From contig CALFLJ010000031.1 in assembly GCA_937880335.1 (NCBI GenBank), forward strand, positions 1 to 24,121: 24,121 nucleotides of DNA, read 5' to 3'. The stretch comes from an uncultured Succinatimonas sp. (GTDB taxonomy: Bacteria; Pseudomonadota; Gammaproteobacteria; Enterobacterales; Succinivibrionaceae). The stretch's first letter is position 1. Each line of letters opens with the position of its first letter. Under the pieces are notes generated by a model. It saw nothing but the letters and a program-made list of their open reading frames with translations. It ran no database searches and had not been told where the DNA came from. The position numbers and the translations under genes were made by a program. Of the stretch, positions 7,606 to 16,599 are shown in pieces.

Positions 7606-7624
7606 TTTTATCTCCGATCCTAAA

Positions 7625-10036
7625 TTAGAAAGTACTACCGATATTGAAATTAAAGACCTGAGTATCATCGCCATCACGATCTTTAATAGCTTTAGTTAAT
7701 GAGAAGGACAAAGGTCCTAAAGGAGAAATCCAAACCAAAGAGACACCTGCTGAAGCACGATATTCGCTAGCTTTACTATAGTCAATGCTGTAATCACTTC
7801 CATGGGTATCCCATAACGAACCTGCATCAAAAAATACAGAAGCTCTAACCTGATTTTTGTAAGCCTCTGCTATAAACGGAGCTGGAACATAGAACTCTAC
7901 AGATCCAGTCCAAAATGCGTTACCACCTACAGATGTATCTGATGCGTAAGTAGATCCATCTTGACGATAATAAATAGCACGAGGGCCAATCGAATTATGG
8001 TCAAAGCCACGCAACCACTCACTTGAACCTAAGTAAAAGTTCTCAAAGAATGGTAAACGTTGTTTACTTCCATTTTTTGTACCATAACCGTCTGCATATC
8101 CAACTCTTCCACGCATTGAGAATACAAAATTATGGAAGCTATCTAACGGGAAATAATGATATGTCTCAGCAGTCAACTTATAGTACTGTAAATCAGAACT
8201 TGGAACAGCTACATCAGCATTTAATACCTGGCGCATGCCGTTTGTAGGGAATACAGAACGATCCAAGGTGTTATGAGTTAAAGTAAATCCGGCCTTGAAA
8301 TTATCAAAAGTACCTTTACGACCTTGCTCTCCATATTGAGCCCAGAAGACCTCGGACTGCTCAAAAGCTAAGCCATTACTCTTAATTTCATTGCGTTCAA
8401 AACCAAGATTGTAATTTACAGACCAAAACTCGTTGATAGGATAGCCTGAGTTTACGTATAAACCGATGGTATCGTTATCATAATCTACAACAGAGCCATC
8501 ATCATCGGATTCGTACATATCGTAGAAGATACGTCCACCTAAGCTAATGTTATCAACAGTAAAATATGGATCAGTATATGCTAACTCCATATGCTTTCTG
8601 TAATCATTTTCATAGGCTGAAATCACACCCTTTGTTCCCCAACCAAATAAATTTGACTGAGAAATAGATGCTTGCAACATTAAACCTGAGTCAGTACCAA
8701 AACCTACACCGCCTGCAATAGATCCAGTTGGCTGTTCCTTTACTTTAACATCCAGGTTTACTGTATCAGCAGTTGTTCCAGCCTTGACTTGCTGAATATC
8801 TACAGTCTCAAAGAAACCAGTTCTATTTAAACGATTTGTAGATAAATCAACGGCCTCAGATGATAACCATGAACCATCCATTTGTCTTAATTCACGGCGA
8901 ATAACAGTATCGTCAGTTGTGGTATTTCCTGAAATAAGAACTTGTGAGACATAAACTCGTGCCCCAGGCTCGACGTGGAACATAACATCACAAGTTTTTT
9001 CTTTATCATCGAAAATAGGATATGCCTTAATCTGAGAATTAGCGTAACCAAACTTACCTAAAACATCTTTTAAAGCTTTTTCAGTATCAGAAATACGACG
9101 CTGATTATAAATTTCGCCAGATTCAATATGGATGGCCTGCTTTAGATCTTCACCGTACTTTAAAGTATCACCGCGTATTTCAGTATTTCTTACTTTATAT
9201 TGTTCACCCTCATTGATAACAATAGTAAGGTAAATTCCTTTACGGTCAGGAGTCATTTCAACAGAGGTTTGCTCAACCTTGAAATTAACATAGCCTCTGT
9301 CCATATAGTATGAGCGTAAAGACTCAAGATCGGCCCTAAACTTATTGGTATCATATTTTTGGTTGGCCATGAAATTCCACCAAGGAACGTCATCTCGCAA
9401 TTCCATCTGAGCCAAAAGTACGTCCTCATCAAAGGCCTTATTACCAACAATGTTTATCTGTTTAATTTCGGCTGCAACACCTTCAACAAACTCTAATTTA
9501 ATATTAGCGCGGTTTCTTGGTAAATCAGTAACCACTGCGTTTACCTTAGCTTGGTACATACCTGCGCTATGATAAAAATCCTCAAGACTTTGCTTAACTA
9601 AATTCAGTCTTTCTAAATTTAAAGGTTCACCTGAACGCAGGCCCTGATCTTCAATTACTTTGCGCAGATTTTCTTCAGGCATTTGATCATTTCCTGAAAA
9701 ACTAACCTCACCTATGGTTGGGCGCTCTTTAACATCGACAACTAGAGTGTCGTTATCCATAAAGAGACTTACATCTTCAAAATCTCCTGTTGCATACAGT
9801 TGCTTTAATGCTAAAGCAGATTTTTCAGCCGTTAAAACATCACCTTGACGAATTGGTAATGCCAATAAAACAGCTCCTTTTGCAACACGGTTTAATCCGC
9901 GAATTTGAATACCAGAAACTACGTCATTATTTGCAGCATAAGACGGTGTACTCAGAATACATCCAAGGCTTAAAGCAATTGTGCCCAGTGCCATCAGAGA
10001 TTTAGGAATTCTTTTTTGTTTATTTAGATTTTTCAT
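7625..10036 (-). CDS. bamA: Outer membrane protein assembly factor BamA
   Basis: BamA is the essential barrel of the BAM machine, which folds and inserts beta-barrel proteins into the outer membrane. Residues 1-34 form a signal peptide ending STPSYA. Five POTRA domains follow to about residue 420, the first opening with VVSGIQIRGLNRVAKGAVLL. The 16-strand barrel occupies the rest, with the loop-6 motif WLRGF (the conserved RGF) and the terminal aromatic signal FNFNIGSTF. At 803 aa it is close to E. coli (810). Its ATG at 10034-10036 has only a weak GAGA upstream. It lies between rseP and skp, the usual sigma-E regulated envelope neighbourhood; a sigma-E promoter was not evident by eye. Confidence 0.97.
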   Translation of the reverse strand: MKNLNKQKRIPKSLMALGTIALSLGCILSTPSYAANNDVVSGIQIRGLNRVAKGAVLLALPIRQGDVLTAEKSALALKQLYATGDFEDVSLFMDNDTLVVDVKERPTIGEVSFSGNDQMPEENLRKVIEDQGLRSGEPLNLERLNLVKQSLEDFYHSAGMYQAKVNAVVTDLPRNRANIKLEFVEGVAAEIKQINIVGNKAFDEDVLLAQMELRDDVPWWNFMANQKYDTNKFRADLESLRSYYMDRGYVNFKVEQTSVEMTPDRKGIYLTIVINEGEQYKVRNTEIRGDTLKYGEDLKQAIHIESGEIYNQRRISDTEKALKDVLGKFGYANSQIKAYPIFDDKEKTCDVMFHVEPGARVYVSQVLISGNTTTDDTVIRRELRQMDGSWLSSEAVDLSTNRLNRTGFFETVDIQQVKAGTTADTVNLDVKVKEQPTGSIAGGVGFGTDSGLMLQASISQSNLFGWGTKGVISAYENDYRKHMELAYTDPYFTVDNISLGGRIFYDMYESDDDGSVVDYDNDTIGLYVNSGYPINEFWSVNYNLGFERNEIKSNGLAFEQSEVFWAQYGEQGRKGTFDNFKAGFTLTHNTLDRSVFPTNGMRQVLNADVAVPSSDLQYYKLTAETYHYFPLDSFHNFVFSMRGRVGYADGYGTKNGSKQRLPFFENFYLGSSEWLRGFDHNSIGPRAIYYRQDGSTYASDTSVGGNAFWTGSVEFYVPAPFIAEAYKNQVRASVFFDAGSLWDTHGSDYSIDYSKASEYRASAGVSLVWISPLGPLSFSLTKAIKDRDGDDTQVFNFNIGSTF

Positions 10037-10060
10037 TTTGAAGTCTCAACAAAATCCGTT

Positions 10061-11416
10061 TTATAAACCTTTTAAATCATTAAAAACTGCAAATAACATC
10101 AACGTAAGCAATATGGCAAAGCCTACGGAAGTTAAAACAGACTGCACCTTTATGCTAGGTTTTCTGCGTGCTATAGCCTCATAAGCTAAAAACATTAATT
10201 GTCCACCATCTAATACCGGTATAGGCAAAAGATTTAAGATACCTAAGTTTACACTAATAGCAGCTAAAAAACTTATAAAGAAAGCTAAGCCGTAACTTGC
10301 ACTTTCTCCTGCTCCTTTTGCTATCGCTATAGGTCCTGAAATATTATCAGATGAAATTGCACCTGATAAAAGCTTTGTTATAGCCGTAACGACAATTTTG
10401 CTCATCATTACGGTATCATCAATCCCCTTGTTTATGGCTTCAAAAAAACCATAACTTACAGTCTTAGAAAGCTCTGGTAAGGGGGTATAGTTTACTCCTA
10501 TACCAATAACAGGTACTGATTTTTTTAATCTTTCATTATATTTAAATTCAGGTATAACCTTTGTAGTGTAAATTTTACCATCTCGTTTAACTAGAAGATT
10601 TAGCTCCTTCGCATTAGATTTTGCAATTGTATCGGCTATACGATACCAAGAACTGGTTTTAATACCGTTTATCTCAACAATGTCATCGCCTACAACCAAG
10701 CCTGCTCGCTGCGCAGGAGAGTTATCTAAAACAATTCCCAAAGAAGAGTCTATCTTTCCTGTGCAAGGTCTTAAACCTAAACTTAAAAGGGGGTTATCGT
10801 TACGATCAACAGACATATTCTTAGTGTTTAACCTAAGAGTGCGTAGCTCATCTTTGCCAAAATTTCCGGCAACTTCTAATTTTAGGTTATCATTACTACC
10901 TATATATGGTAATAATTCGACCATAACATCAGACCAGGAATTTACATCCTTTCCTTGGATTTTAAAGACACGATCATAGACCTTAAATCCCTGTTTTTCC
11001 GCCTCAGAATGAGGGATAACATCTCCTACTACAGGTTGAATAGTAGTAACTCCATGCATATTTAACCCTGCATAGAGAAATATAGCTAAAACGATATTAA
11101 AGAAAGGACCTGCTGCGATTACACATGCTCTTTGATAAAGTTTTTTTGAGGCGAAAGAATCCTTAGCACAGGACATACTATCTTTATCCTGTTCACCCTG
11201 CATTTTTACGTAGCCGCCTAGTGGTATTAAGGATAAAGCATACTCACAACCATTTTTACCTTGCTTTTTAAAAATAACAGGGCCAAAGCCGATTGAAAAC
11301 CTTAGGACCCTAATTCCCATCATACGGGCTACAATAAAATGCCCCCATTCGTGGATGGTTATAAGAATTCCTAAAGCCAAAGCAAAGAATAGTAAATTCC
11401 ACAAAGCGTTAAACAT
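10061..11416 (-). CDS. rseP: Site-2 intramembrane zinc protease RseP
   Basis: RseP cleaves anti-sigma factor RseA within the inner membrane after DegS has cut it, releasing sigma-E during envelope stress; it also removes leftover signal peptides. The zinc motif HEWGH is at 22-26 in the first membrane helix, and the third ligand is in NLLPIPVLDGG with LDGG at 402-405. Two PDZ domains lie between, near 125-195 and 205-290. Further hydrophobic helices are near 97-115, 375-395 and 425-445. Its length is 451 aa (E. coli 450). The ATG overlaps the dxr stop by one base. Confidence 0.96.
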   Translation of the reverse strand: MFNALWNLLFFALALGILITIHEWGHFIVARMMGIRVLRFSIGFGPVIFKKQGKNGCEYALSLIPLGGYVKMQGEQDKDSMSCAKDSFASKKLYQRACVIAAGPFFNIVLAIFLYAGLNMHGVTTIQPVVGDVIPHSEAEKQGFKVYDRVFKIQGKDVNSWSDVMVELLPYIGSNDNLKLEVAGNFGKDELRTLRLNTKNMSVDRNDNPLLSLGLRPCTGKIDSSLGIVLDNSPAQRAGLVVGDDIVEINGIKTSSWYRIADTIAKSNAKELNLLVKRDGKIYTTKVIPEFKYNERLKKSVPVIGIGVNYTPLPELSKTVSYGFFEAINKGIDDTVMMSKIVVTAITKLLSGAISSDNISGPIAIAKGAGESASYGLAFFISFLAAISVNLGILNLLPIPVLDGGQLMFLAYEAIARRKPSIKVQSVLTSVGFAILLTLMLFAVFNDLKGL

Positions 11417-12606
11417 TATATCTCCGTAATAATTTCACGCGCTTTTTTTCTTGCAAGCTCATCCAACGATAAAATCTCATCTAAGCTTGAAACCTCAGGA
11501 CTTCCTAAAATATTTAATGTTTCTAAAACAACCTTAGATATCTTTACAAAGCTAATTTTAGAATTTAAAAAATTTCCAACAGCAACTTCATTTGCTGCAT
11601 TCAAAATTGTGGTAGCGCCTTGGCCACATCTACAAGCTTCTATCGCAAGTTTTAAGCACGGATAACGCTCAAAATCAGGTGCTTTAAAAGAAAGCTCTCC
11701 TAAACGTAAAAAATCTAAAGCAGAAGTTCCCGCCTCAATACGCTCTGGAAATCCTAATGCAACTGCAATTGGAGTTTTCATATCAGGAGTACCTAGCTGT
11801 GCTAAAACGGCTCCATCACAATACGATACCATCGAGTGGACTACTGATTGAGGATGAATTAGGACTTCAATATCTTCCTGTCCTGCATTAAATAAATATC
11901 GAGCCTCGATAAACTCAAGTCCTTTATTCATCATGGTTGCAGAATCAACAGAAATCTTAGGTCCCATAGACCAATTTGGATGTGAAATAGCCTCTTTTAC
12001 TGTTACATTTTGCAAATCATCAAGACTATAATTTCTAAAAGGACCACCAGAACCTGTTAAAAGGATCTTATGTACGCCATATTTTTTTAAGTCACAATGA
12101 CCTAAATTAGTTTGGATATCAAAAGGCAGACACTGAAAAATTGCACTATGCTCACTATCTACAGGAAGAACTTTAGCATGGTATTTTTCAACCTGATCAA
12201 AGAATAAATCCCCAGACATAACAAGAGCTTCTTTATTTGCCAGGGCAATTATCCCTCCCGACTTAACTGCAGCTAAAGTTGGCTTTAATCCAGCTGCACC
12301 AACAATTGCAGCAACTGTAATGGGAGCTTCTCCATCAGAGGCTATGTCACAAATACCCTCCTCACCTGATAAAACCTCAGCATAAAGATTTTCATCACGT
12401 AAGCGTTGCTTAAGTATCTGGGCTGCACTGTCCTTTGCCATAGCAACGCGCTCTGGGTGAAATTCACGAACAATATTTACCATCTTCTCAACATTTACCG
12501 CAGCAACAGCTGCATGTAAAGAAAAGCTTTCTTTATTATTACGTAAAACTTCTAAAGTTGAACTACCAATTGAACCGGTAGCACCGAGCAACGTTACCTT
12601 GCGCAT
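11416..12606 (-). CDS. dxr: 1-deoxy-D-xylulose-5-phosphate reductoisomerase
   Basis: Dxr (IspC) converts DXP to MEP with NADPH, the committed step of the MEP isoprenoid pathway that feeds undecaprenyl phosphate and quinones. The NADPH loop LLGATGSIGSST is at 6-17. Metal ligands are D149 and E151 in PVDSEHSAIF and E230 in SATMMNKGLEFIEARYLF. GSGGPFR and HPNWSMGPKISVDSATMMNK are textbook blocks. At 396 aa it matches E. coli (398). Its ATG directly follows the cdsA TAA with no gap. The order uppS-cdsA-dxr differs from E. coli (dxr before uppS) but is common in other proteobacteria such as Pseudomonas. Confidence 0.97.
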   Translation of the reverse strand: MRKVTLLGATGSIGSSTLEVLRNNKESFSLHAAVAAVNVEKMVNIVREFHPERVAMAKDSAAQILKQRLRDENLYAEVLSGEEGICDIASDGEAPITVAAIVGAAGLKPTLAAVKSGGIIALANKEALVMSGDLFFDQVEKYHAKVLPVDSEHSAIFQCLPFDIQTNLGHCDLKKYGVHKILLTGSGGPFRNYSLDDLQNVTVKEAISHPNWSMGPKISVDSATMMNKGLEFIEARYLFNAGQEDIEVLIHPQSVVHSMVSYCDGAVLAQLGTPDMKTPIAVALGFPERIEAGTSALDFLRLGELSFKAPDFERYPCLKLAIEACRCGQGATTILNAANEVAVGNFLNSKISFVKISKVVLETLNILGSPEVSSLDEILSLDELARKKAREIITEI

Positions 12607-13467
12607 TTAAAACAAATCTCCGTTTAAAGCCATTATCACAGTAAGAAACAGTGGTAAAGCTGCTAATTGTGAATCAATGCGATCCAACATACCACCATGT
12701 CCTGGAAAAATCCTGCCAGAGTCTTTTATACCAACTAAACGTTTTAGCATACTCTCAACAAGATCTCCTACTACAGAGAACACAATAGCTATAGGACCTG
12801 CGATTAACAATGCAATTAAATTGTTTCCTAAATCCCCAAATAGATTGTAATGCACAAAAATTACTAAGGCGATGAGGGCGGTCACAAGTCCACCGGCTAA
12901 TCCTTCCATTGTTTTCTTTGGACTAACACGTGGTAACATTGGTGTTTTTCCCATTAAACGTCCAGTAAAATAAGCACCACTGTCAGCGCACCAAACTAGA
13001 GCCATGACAGATAAGACCAAATATGCACCTATATTGCTGTTTTCCTGAAATTGATGTGCTCTTAAAACTAAAAGACTTGCCAAAAAAGGCAACAGCATCA
13101 AAATTCCTAAAATAGAGTTTATAAATAAGTTTTTATGCCATGCTGTATCTTGAGGGTATTTTATAAGAAGCGGTATAGAGGTAATCCATACCAAAAGCCC
13201 TGAGGCAATTACATATTTTACCAAGGGTGGAATATCCTGCTCTATATAAAGTCCAGGATTTGCAAAAGCAAATAATAAAGTTGAGGCTATAACCGCTAGC
13301 AAAACAAAAATATAACGTTTTTTGTAGCCAAGTAATGGCCCCATCTCATAAGCCCCAACCATGTAAATAAAAAGTGCACCTATAGTAAAGATCGCATAAT
13401 CTGCTAAGAATAGCCAAGCTAAAACTGCAGCAATTAGAACAATTGCAGTAATAATTCTAGTTAACAT
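12607..13467 (-). CDS. cdsA: Phosphatidate cytidylyltransferase CdsA
   Basis: CdsA is an inner-membrane enzyme that makes CDP-diacylglycerol from phosphatidic acid and CTP, the branch point for all phospholipids. The sequence is a chain of about eight hydrophobic helices. The family signature is the C-terminal block at 234-266, containing GDLVESMLKR and then GIKDSGRIFPGHGGMLDRID; VSPKKTMEGLAGG at 181-193 and WCADSGAYFTGR at 159-170 are also typical. Its length is 286 aa (E. coli 285). Its ATG lies inside the last codons of uppS (7-base overlap), which suggests coupling. Confidence 0.96.
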   Translation of the reverse strand: MLTRIITAIVLIAAVLAWLFLADYAIFTIGALFIYMVGAYEMGPLLGYKKRYIFVLLAVIASTLLFAFANPGLYIEQDIPPLVKYVIASGLLVWITSIPLLIKYPQDTAWHKNLFINSILGILMLLPFLASLLVLRAHQFQENSNIGAYLVLSVMALVWCADSGAYFTGRLMGKTPMLPRVSPKKTMEGLAGGLVTALIALVIFVHYNLFGDLGNNLIALLIAGPIAIVFSVVGDLVESMLKRLVGIKDSGRIFPGHGGMLDRIDSQLAALPLFLTVIMALNGDLF

Positions 13468-14213
13468 GAAACTTCCTTATTTTTTACTTGATCACCTGTC
13501 ATACCAAAACGACGCTGACGACTTCTAAAAAAGGATATAGCTTTATTTAACTCATTTAAATCAAAGTCAGGCCAAAGCGTATCACTTATATAAAATTCAC
13601 TATAGGAGGATTGATACATAAGAAAATTACTAATCCGATGCTCACCACCGGTTCTAATTAGTAAATCAACATCATAAGGCACTGCAAGATAAGACTTAAA
13701 TAGGTCCTCAGACAGCTCCTGTTCCTGTATTTTTCCTAAACAGAGATCTTCATGAATTTTGCGAGTAGCATTTAATATATCCCAACGACCACCGTAATTT
13801 GCAGCAATATTAAGCTGCATTCTAGTGCCGTGAGATGTTGCATCTTCAAGTATGGCAATTTCTTTTTGAAGTGCAAAAGAGAACCTACTCACATCACCTA
13901 TTATTTTAGTTTTAACCTGTGCATCAACTAAATTTTGTCGTTCACTTTTTAGAACCTTAGCAAATAAGGTCATAAGCGCCGAGACTTCAAAGCTTGGACG
14001 TTTCCAATTTTCAGAGGAGAATGCAAATAGGGTTAAGATTTCAATCCCGCTTCTGGCGGCATTTTTTATAATTTGACGAACAGCTTCAGCGCCCTGTTGA
14101 TGACCCTTTACGCGATTTAAACCTCGCTTTTGAGCCCAACGCCCATTGCCATCCATGATAACTGCTAAATGGCGGGGAACCAGATTGGATCCCGCCTGAT
14201 TATTAGGTAACAT
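13461..14213 (-). CDS. uppS: Undecaprenyl diphosphate synthase UppS (IspU)
   Basis: UppS adds eight isoprene units to farnesyl diphosphate to make undecaprenyl diphosphate, the lipid carrier for peptidoglycan and O-antigen. The diphosphate-binding motif HLAVIMDGNGRWAQKRG is near residues 15-31 with catalytic D21, and LLIRTGGEHRISNFL is near 190-204. LTLFAFSSENWKRP is the flexible-loop block. I give the ATG at 14211-14213 (250 aa); the codon just before it is GTG, so a 251-aa form is equally possible. No strong Shine-Dalgarno sequence separates it from frr, which stops ten bases upstream, so re-initiation after frr is likely. It overlaps cdsA by 7 bases. Confidence 0.95.
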   Translation of the reverse strand: MLPNNQAGSNLVPRHLAVIMDGNGRWAQKRGLNRVKGHQQGAEAVRQIIKNAARSGIEILTLFAFSSENWKRPSFEVSALMTLFAKVLKSERQNLVDAQVKTKIIGDVSRFSFALQKEIAILEDATSHGTRMQLNIAANYGGRWDILNATRKIHEDLCLGKIQEQELSEDLFKSYLAVPYDVDLLIRTGGEHRISNFLMYQSSYSEFYISDTLWPDFDLNELNKAISFFRSRQRRFGMTGDQVKNKEVSC

Positions 14214-14222
14214 CACAGAAAA

Positions 14223-14780
14223 TTAGATTTCCATGAGCTCTTTTTGCTTGGCCGATAAGACTTCTTCAGTCTTTTTAACGTTAGCATCGGTCATCTTCTG
14301 GATCTGCTCCTCGGCACGACGCTCGTCGTCCTCAGAGATCTCCTTACTCTTCTCAAGATCTTTTAAAGCCTGGTTGGCATCGCGACGAATATTGCGAATT
14401 TCGACCTTAGTCTGCTCGACCTCACCCTTAACAATCTTAACTAAGTCTTTACGGCGCTCTTCAGTTAAAGGCGGTAACGGGACACGAATTTCGGTACCAG
14501 CTACAACAGGGTTTAAACCTAAATCAGATTTCTGAATAGCACGCTCAACATCTTTGATAGCATTACGATCAAAAACACTAAGCTTTAAGGTGCGGGCGTC
14601 CTCAACAGTGATTGAGGCAACCTGACGCAAAGGAGTCATAGATCCGTAGTACTCAACCATAATAGGATCAAGTAAACCAGGTTGGGCACGACCTGTACGG
14701 ATTTTTGCAAGACGATTATCTAAAGAAGACAAGGCCTTATTCATGCGATTTTCCGCATCTTGTTTGATATCGTTTATCAT
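14223..14780 (-). CDS. frr: Ribosome recycling factor
   Basis: RRF works with EF-G to split post-termination ribosomes into subunits. The protein is the family's usual 185 aa, a three-helix bundle with an inserted beta domain. Recognisable blocks are AENRMNKALSSLDNRLAKIRTGRA near 8-31, VEYYGSMTPLRQVASITVEDARTL near 42-65, and the C-terminal helix IRNIRRDANQALKDLEKSKEISEDDERR. Its ATG has AGGA eight bases upstream. A small GC hairpin (14794-14806) lies just ahead of that site. It follows pyrH after a terminator-like hairpin. Confidence 0.97.
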   Translation of the reverse strand: MINDIKQDAENRMNKALSSLDNRLAKIRTGRAQPGLLDPIMVEYYGSMTPLRQVASITVEDARTLKLSVFDRNAIKDVERAIQKSDLGLNPVVAGTEIRVPLPPLTEERRKDLVKIVKGEVEQTKVEIRNIRRDANQALKDLEKSKEISEDDERRAEEQIQKMTDANVKKTEEVLSAKQKELMEI

Positions 14781-14793
14781 TTCAAAGTCCTAA

Positions 14794-14806
14794 GCCGCAA
14801 TGCGGC
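14794..14806. promoter_or_regulatory. GC hairpin just upstream of the frr ribosome binding site
   Basis: GCCGC / GCGGC pair around a three-base loop. On the minus strand it lies about five bases before the AGGA of frr. It could set a processing end or affect access to the site. It has no T-run of its own. Confidence 0.35.
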
Positions 14807-14815
14807 ATTTAAAAA

Positions 14816-14849
14816 CCTAAAAACCGCTACTCAAAAGAGTAACGGTTTT
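14816..14849 (-). terminator. Terminator or attenuator between pyrH and frr
   Basis: AAAACCG and CGGTTTT, then TACTC and GAGTA, pair around an AAAA loop with a single C-A mismatch. On the minus strand it begins eight bases past the pyrH stop and is followed by TTTTTAGGTTTTT. It could reduce transcription into frr, or protect the 3' end of the upstream message. Confidence 0.65.
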
Positions 14850-14857
14850 ATTACCGC

Positions 14858-15577
14858 CTAATCGGTTACAACTGTTCCTTCATTTCCACCACATGCAGCA
14901 GTCATAAAGGCGCCAGATTTAACCATAGAAAATACGCGAATCGGCATATGATGCTCAGAAGCTAATGCAAATGCTGTAAGATCCATAACTTTAAGGTCTT
15001 TTTGAATTACTTCCTTATAAGTTAAGTGCTCAAAAAATACAGCATTAGCATCCTTAAGAGGATCGGCTGAGTAAATACCATCAACTTTAGTTGCCTTAAG
15101 TACCTCAGAGCACTGTAGCTCAATTGCTCTTAAGACAGCTGCTGTATCAGTGGTAAAAAATGGCGCGCCAGTACCGCCAGATACAATCAAGCTATAACCT
15201 TGATTTAAAAGCTCGCGACCCTGTGTTGCAGAGTACTGAGTAGAAATTGAAGGAATGCCGTAGGCACTCATAAGTTCACACTTTCCACCTTGGCGCTTAA
15301 GTTCCTCACGCATTGCCAAACCATTCATAACGGTTGCAAGCATGCCCATTTGATCCCCGGCTACACGGTCAAAGCCTGCCTTTTGTAAAGCTGCTCCACG
15401 GAAGATATTTCCCCCTCCGATAACTAAAACAGTCTGCACCCCTTGCTTTTGAACTTCACGAATTGCAGATGCTGTTTCAGACAAGACCTTAGGATCAATA
15501 CCATAACCTGAATCCCCACTTAAAGCCTCTCCTGAGATTTTAAGTAGGATACGACGTGGTTTATTAGTATCACTCAT
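14858..15577 (-). CDS. pyrH: UMP kinase PyrH
   Basis: PyrH phosphorylates UMP to UDP with ATP; the bacterial enzyme is a hexamer of the amino-acid-kinase fold, activated by GTP and inhibited by UTP. Visible blocks are LLKISGEALSG (11-21), the nucleotide loop VIGGGNIFRGA (52-62), RVAGDQMGMLATVMNGLA (71-88), and SGGTGAPFFTTDTAAVLRA near 133-151 with the following KATKVDGIYSADP. Its length is 239 aa (E. coli 241). It begins 14 bases after the tsf stop, with GGACGG as a modest leader. The rpsB-tsf-pyrH-frr order is nearly universal in proteobacteria. Confidence 0.97.
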   Translation of the reverse strand: MSDTNKPRRILLKISGEALSGDSGYGIDPKVLSETASAIREVQKQGVQTVLVIGGGNIFRGAALQKAGFDRVAGDQMGMLATVMNGLAMREELKRQGGKCELMSAYGIPSISTQYSATQGRELLNQGYSLIVSGGTGAPFFTTDTAAVLRAIELQCSEVLKATKVDGIYSADPLKDANAVFFEHLTYKEVIQKDLKVMDLTAFALASEHHMPIRVFSMVKSGAFMTAACGGNEGTVVTD

Positions 15578-15591
15578 TTGCCGACCGTCCG

Positions 15592-16479
15592 TTATTTTGC
15601 AGCGGCTGCCATCTGAGCTTGAACTTCAGCAGCAAAGTCCTGAGTCTTCTTCTCGATACCTTCGCCTACTTCTAAGCGAACAAAGGAAACAGCCTCAGCA
15701 CCCTTCTCCTTGAGCATCTGACCTACAGAAACCTCAGGGTTCATAACAAAAGGCTGACCTGTTAAAGAGATTTCGCCGGTGAACTTCTTCATACGGCCTT
15801 CAACCATTTTCTCAGCGATGTTCTGAGGCTTGCCAGACTTCATAGCAATCTCAATCTGTAAATTACGCTCATGCTCTACAACTTCAGCTGCTACATCCTC
15901 AGGTTTTACAAACTGAGGCTTAGAGGCACAAACATGCATAGCGCAGTGTTTAGCAGTATCAACATCACCACCCTTAAGAACAACTACAACACCAATGCGG
16001 TTGTTAGAGTGGAGGTAAACGCCAACAGTCTCATCATCCTTACCGTCAACTAAAGCGCAGCGACGTAACTGTAAGTTCTCGCCAATCTTAGCTACTAATG
16101 CAGTTAAGGCATCTGCTAAGGTTGAACCATCAACGGTGCAAGCCTTAAGAGCCTCGATATCAGAGATATTGTTAGCTAAGGCAACATCAGCTGCTTTTTT
16201 AGCAAACTCAACAAATTCAGCATTCTTAGCTGCAAAGTCAGTCTCGGAGTTAACCTCTACTAAAGCAACCTTATTACCGTTCTGAGCTACAGCGATCAAA
16301 CCTTCAGCAGCAGTACGACCAGCTTTCTTTGCTGCCTTAACAGCTCCACTCTTACGCATTGCATCAATAGCAGCATCCATGTCACCATTAGCAGCTACTA
16401 AAGCCTTTTTGCAGTCCATCATGCCAGCGCCAGTTGCGTCGCGCAGCTCTTTAACCATAGCGGCAGTTACGTTTGCCAT
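15592..16479 (-). CDS. tsf: Translation elongation factor Ts
   Basis: EF-Ts is the guanine nucleotide exchange factor for EF-Tu. The N-terminal UBA-like domain reads VKELRDATGAGMMDCKKAL at 9-27. The SETDFAAKNAEF block at 78-89 holds the D81-F82 pair that wedges into EF-Tu. The protein has 295 aa (E. coli 283); most of the excess looks like an Ala-rich tail ending AQMAAAAK. AGAGGAA precedes the ATG at good distance, and an identical AGAGGAA lies before rpsB. It is separated from rpsB by a strong hairpin terminator. Confidence 0.97.
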   Translation of the reverse strand: MANVTAAMVKELRDATGAGMMDCKKALVAANGDMDAAIDAMRKSGAVKAAKKAGRTAAEGLIAVAQNGNKVALVEVNSETDFAAKNAEFVEFAKKAADVALANNISDIEALKACTVDGSTLADALTALVAKIGENLQLRRCALVDGKDDETVGVYLHSNNRIGVVVVLKGGDVDTAKHCAMHVCASKPQFVKPEDVAAEVVEHERNLQIEIAMKSGKPQNIAEKMVEGRMKKFTGEISLTGQPFVMNPEVSVGQMLKEKGAEAVSFVRLEVGEGIEKKTQDFAAEVQAQMAAAAK

Positions 16480-16599
16480 TTGTTAATTCCTCTTTAAATT
16501 ACAAATTTCAAAAAGGCCGGATAACCGGCCTTTTGCAAAAGATTTATACTTAGATACTTTCTAAGCAAATCTACGGACTAATCCGCAAATTTACGCAAA
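16480..16599. other. rpsB-tsf spacer with three hairpins
   Basis: On the minus strand, moving from rpsB to tsf, the spacer has CGGA-loop-TCCG (16574-16585), CTTAGA / TCTAAG around a five-base loop (16549-16565), and the strong terminator at 16511-16534. Three GCAAAT words also repeat in the first part. In E. coli an attenuator also separates these two genes; the extra hairpins may stabilise the rpsB message end. Confidence 0.5.
16507..16534 (-). terminator. Strong terminator/attenuator between rpsB and tsf
   Basis: A perfect 10-bp stem AAAAGGCCGG / CCGGCCTTTT around the loop ATAA, with a T-run on both sides. On the minus strand it follows rpsB and would let S2 be made in excess of EF-Ts and downstream genes. 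Confidence 0.85.

Noticed and set aside
7606..7677. Longer skp frame starting 24 codons upstream
   Set aside because: It would overlap bamA and hide the signal peptide. The ATG at 7603-7605 has a good GGAG and yields a normal exported protein.
12607..14216. uppS-cdsA-dxr order, different from E. coli, as a rearrangement
   Set aside because: This order is common in other proteobacteria, so it is not unusual in itself.
14233..14535. 100-codon plus-strand frame antisense to frr
   Set aside because: It is the mirror of a well-supported gene with strong codon structure on the minus strand.
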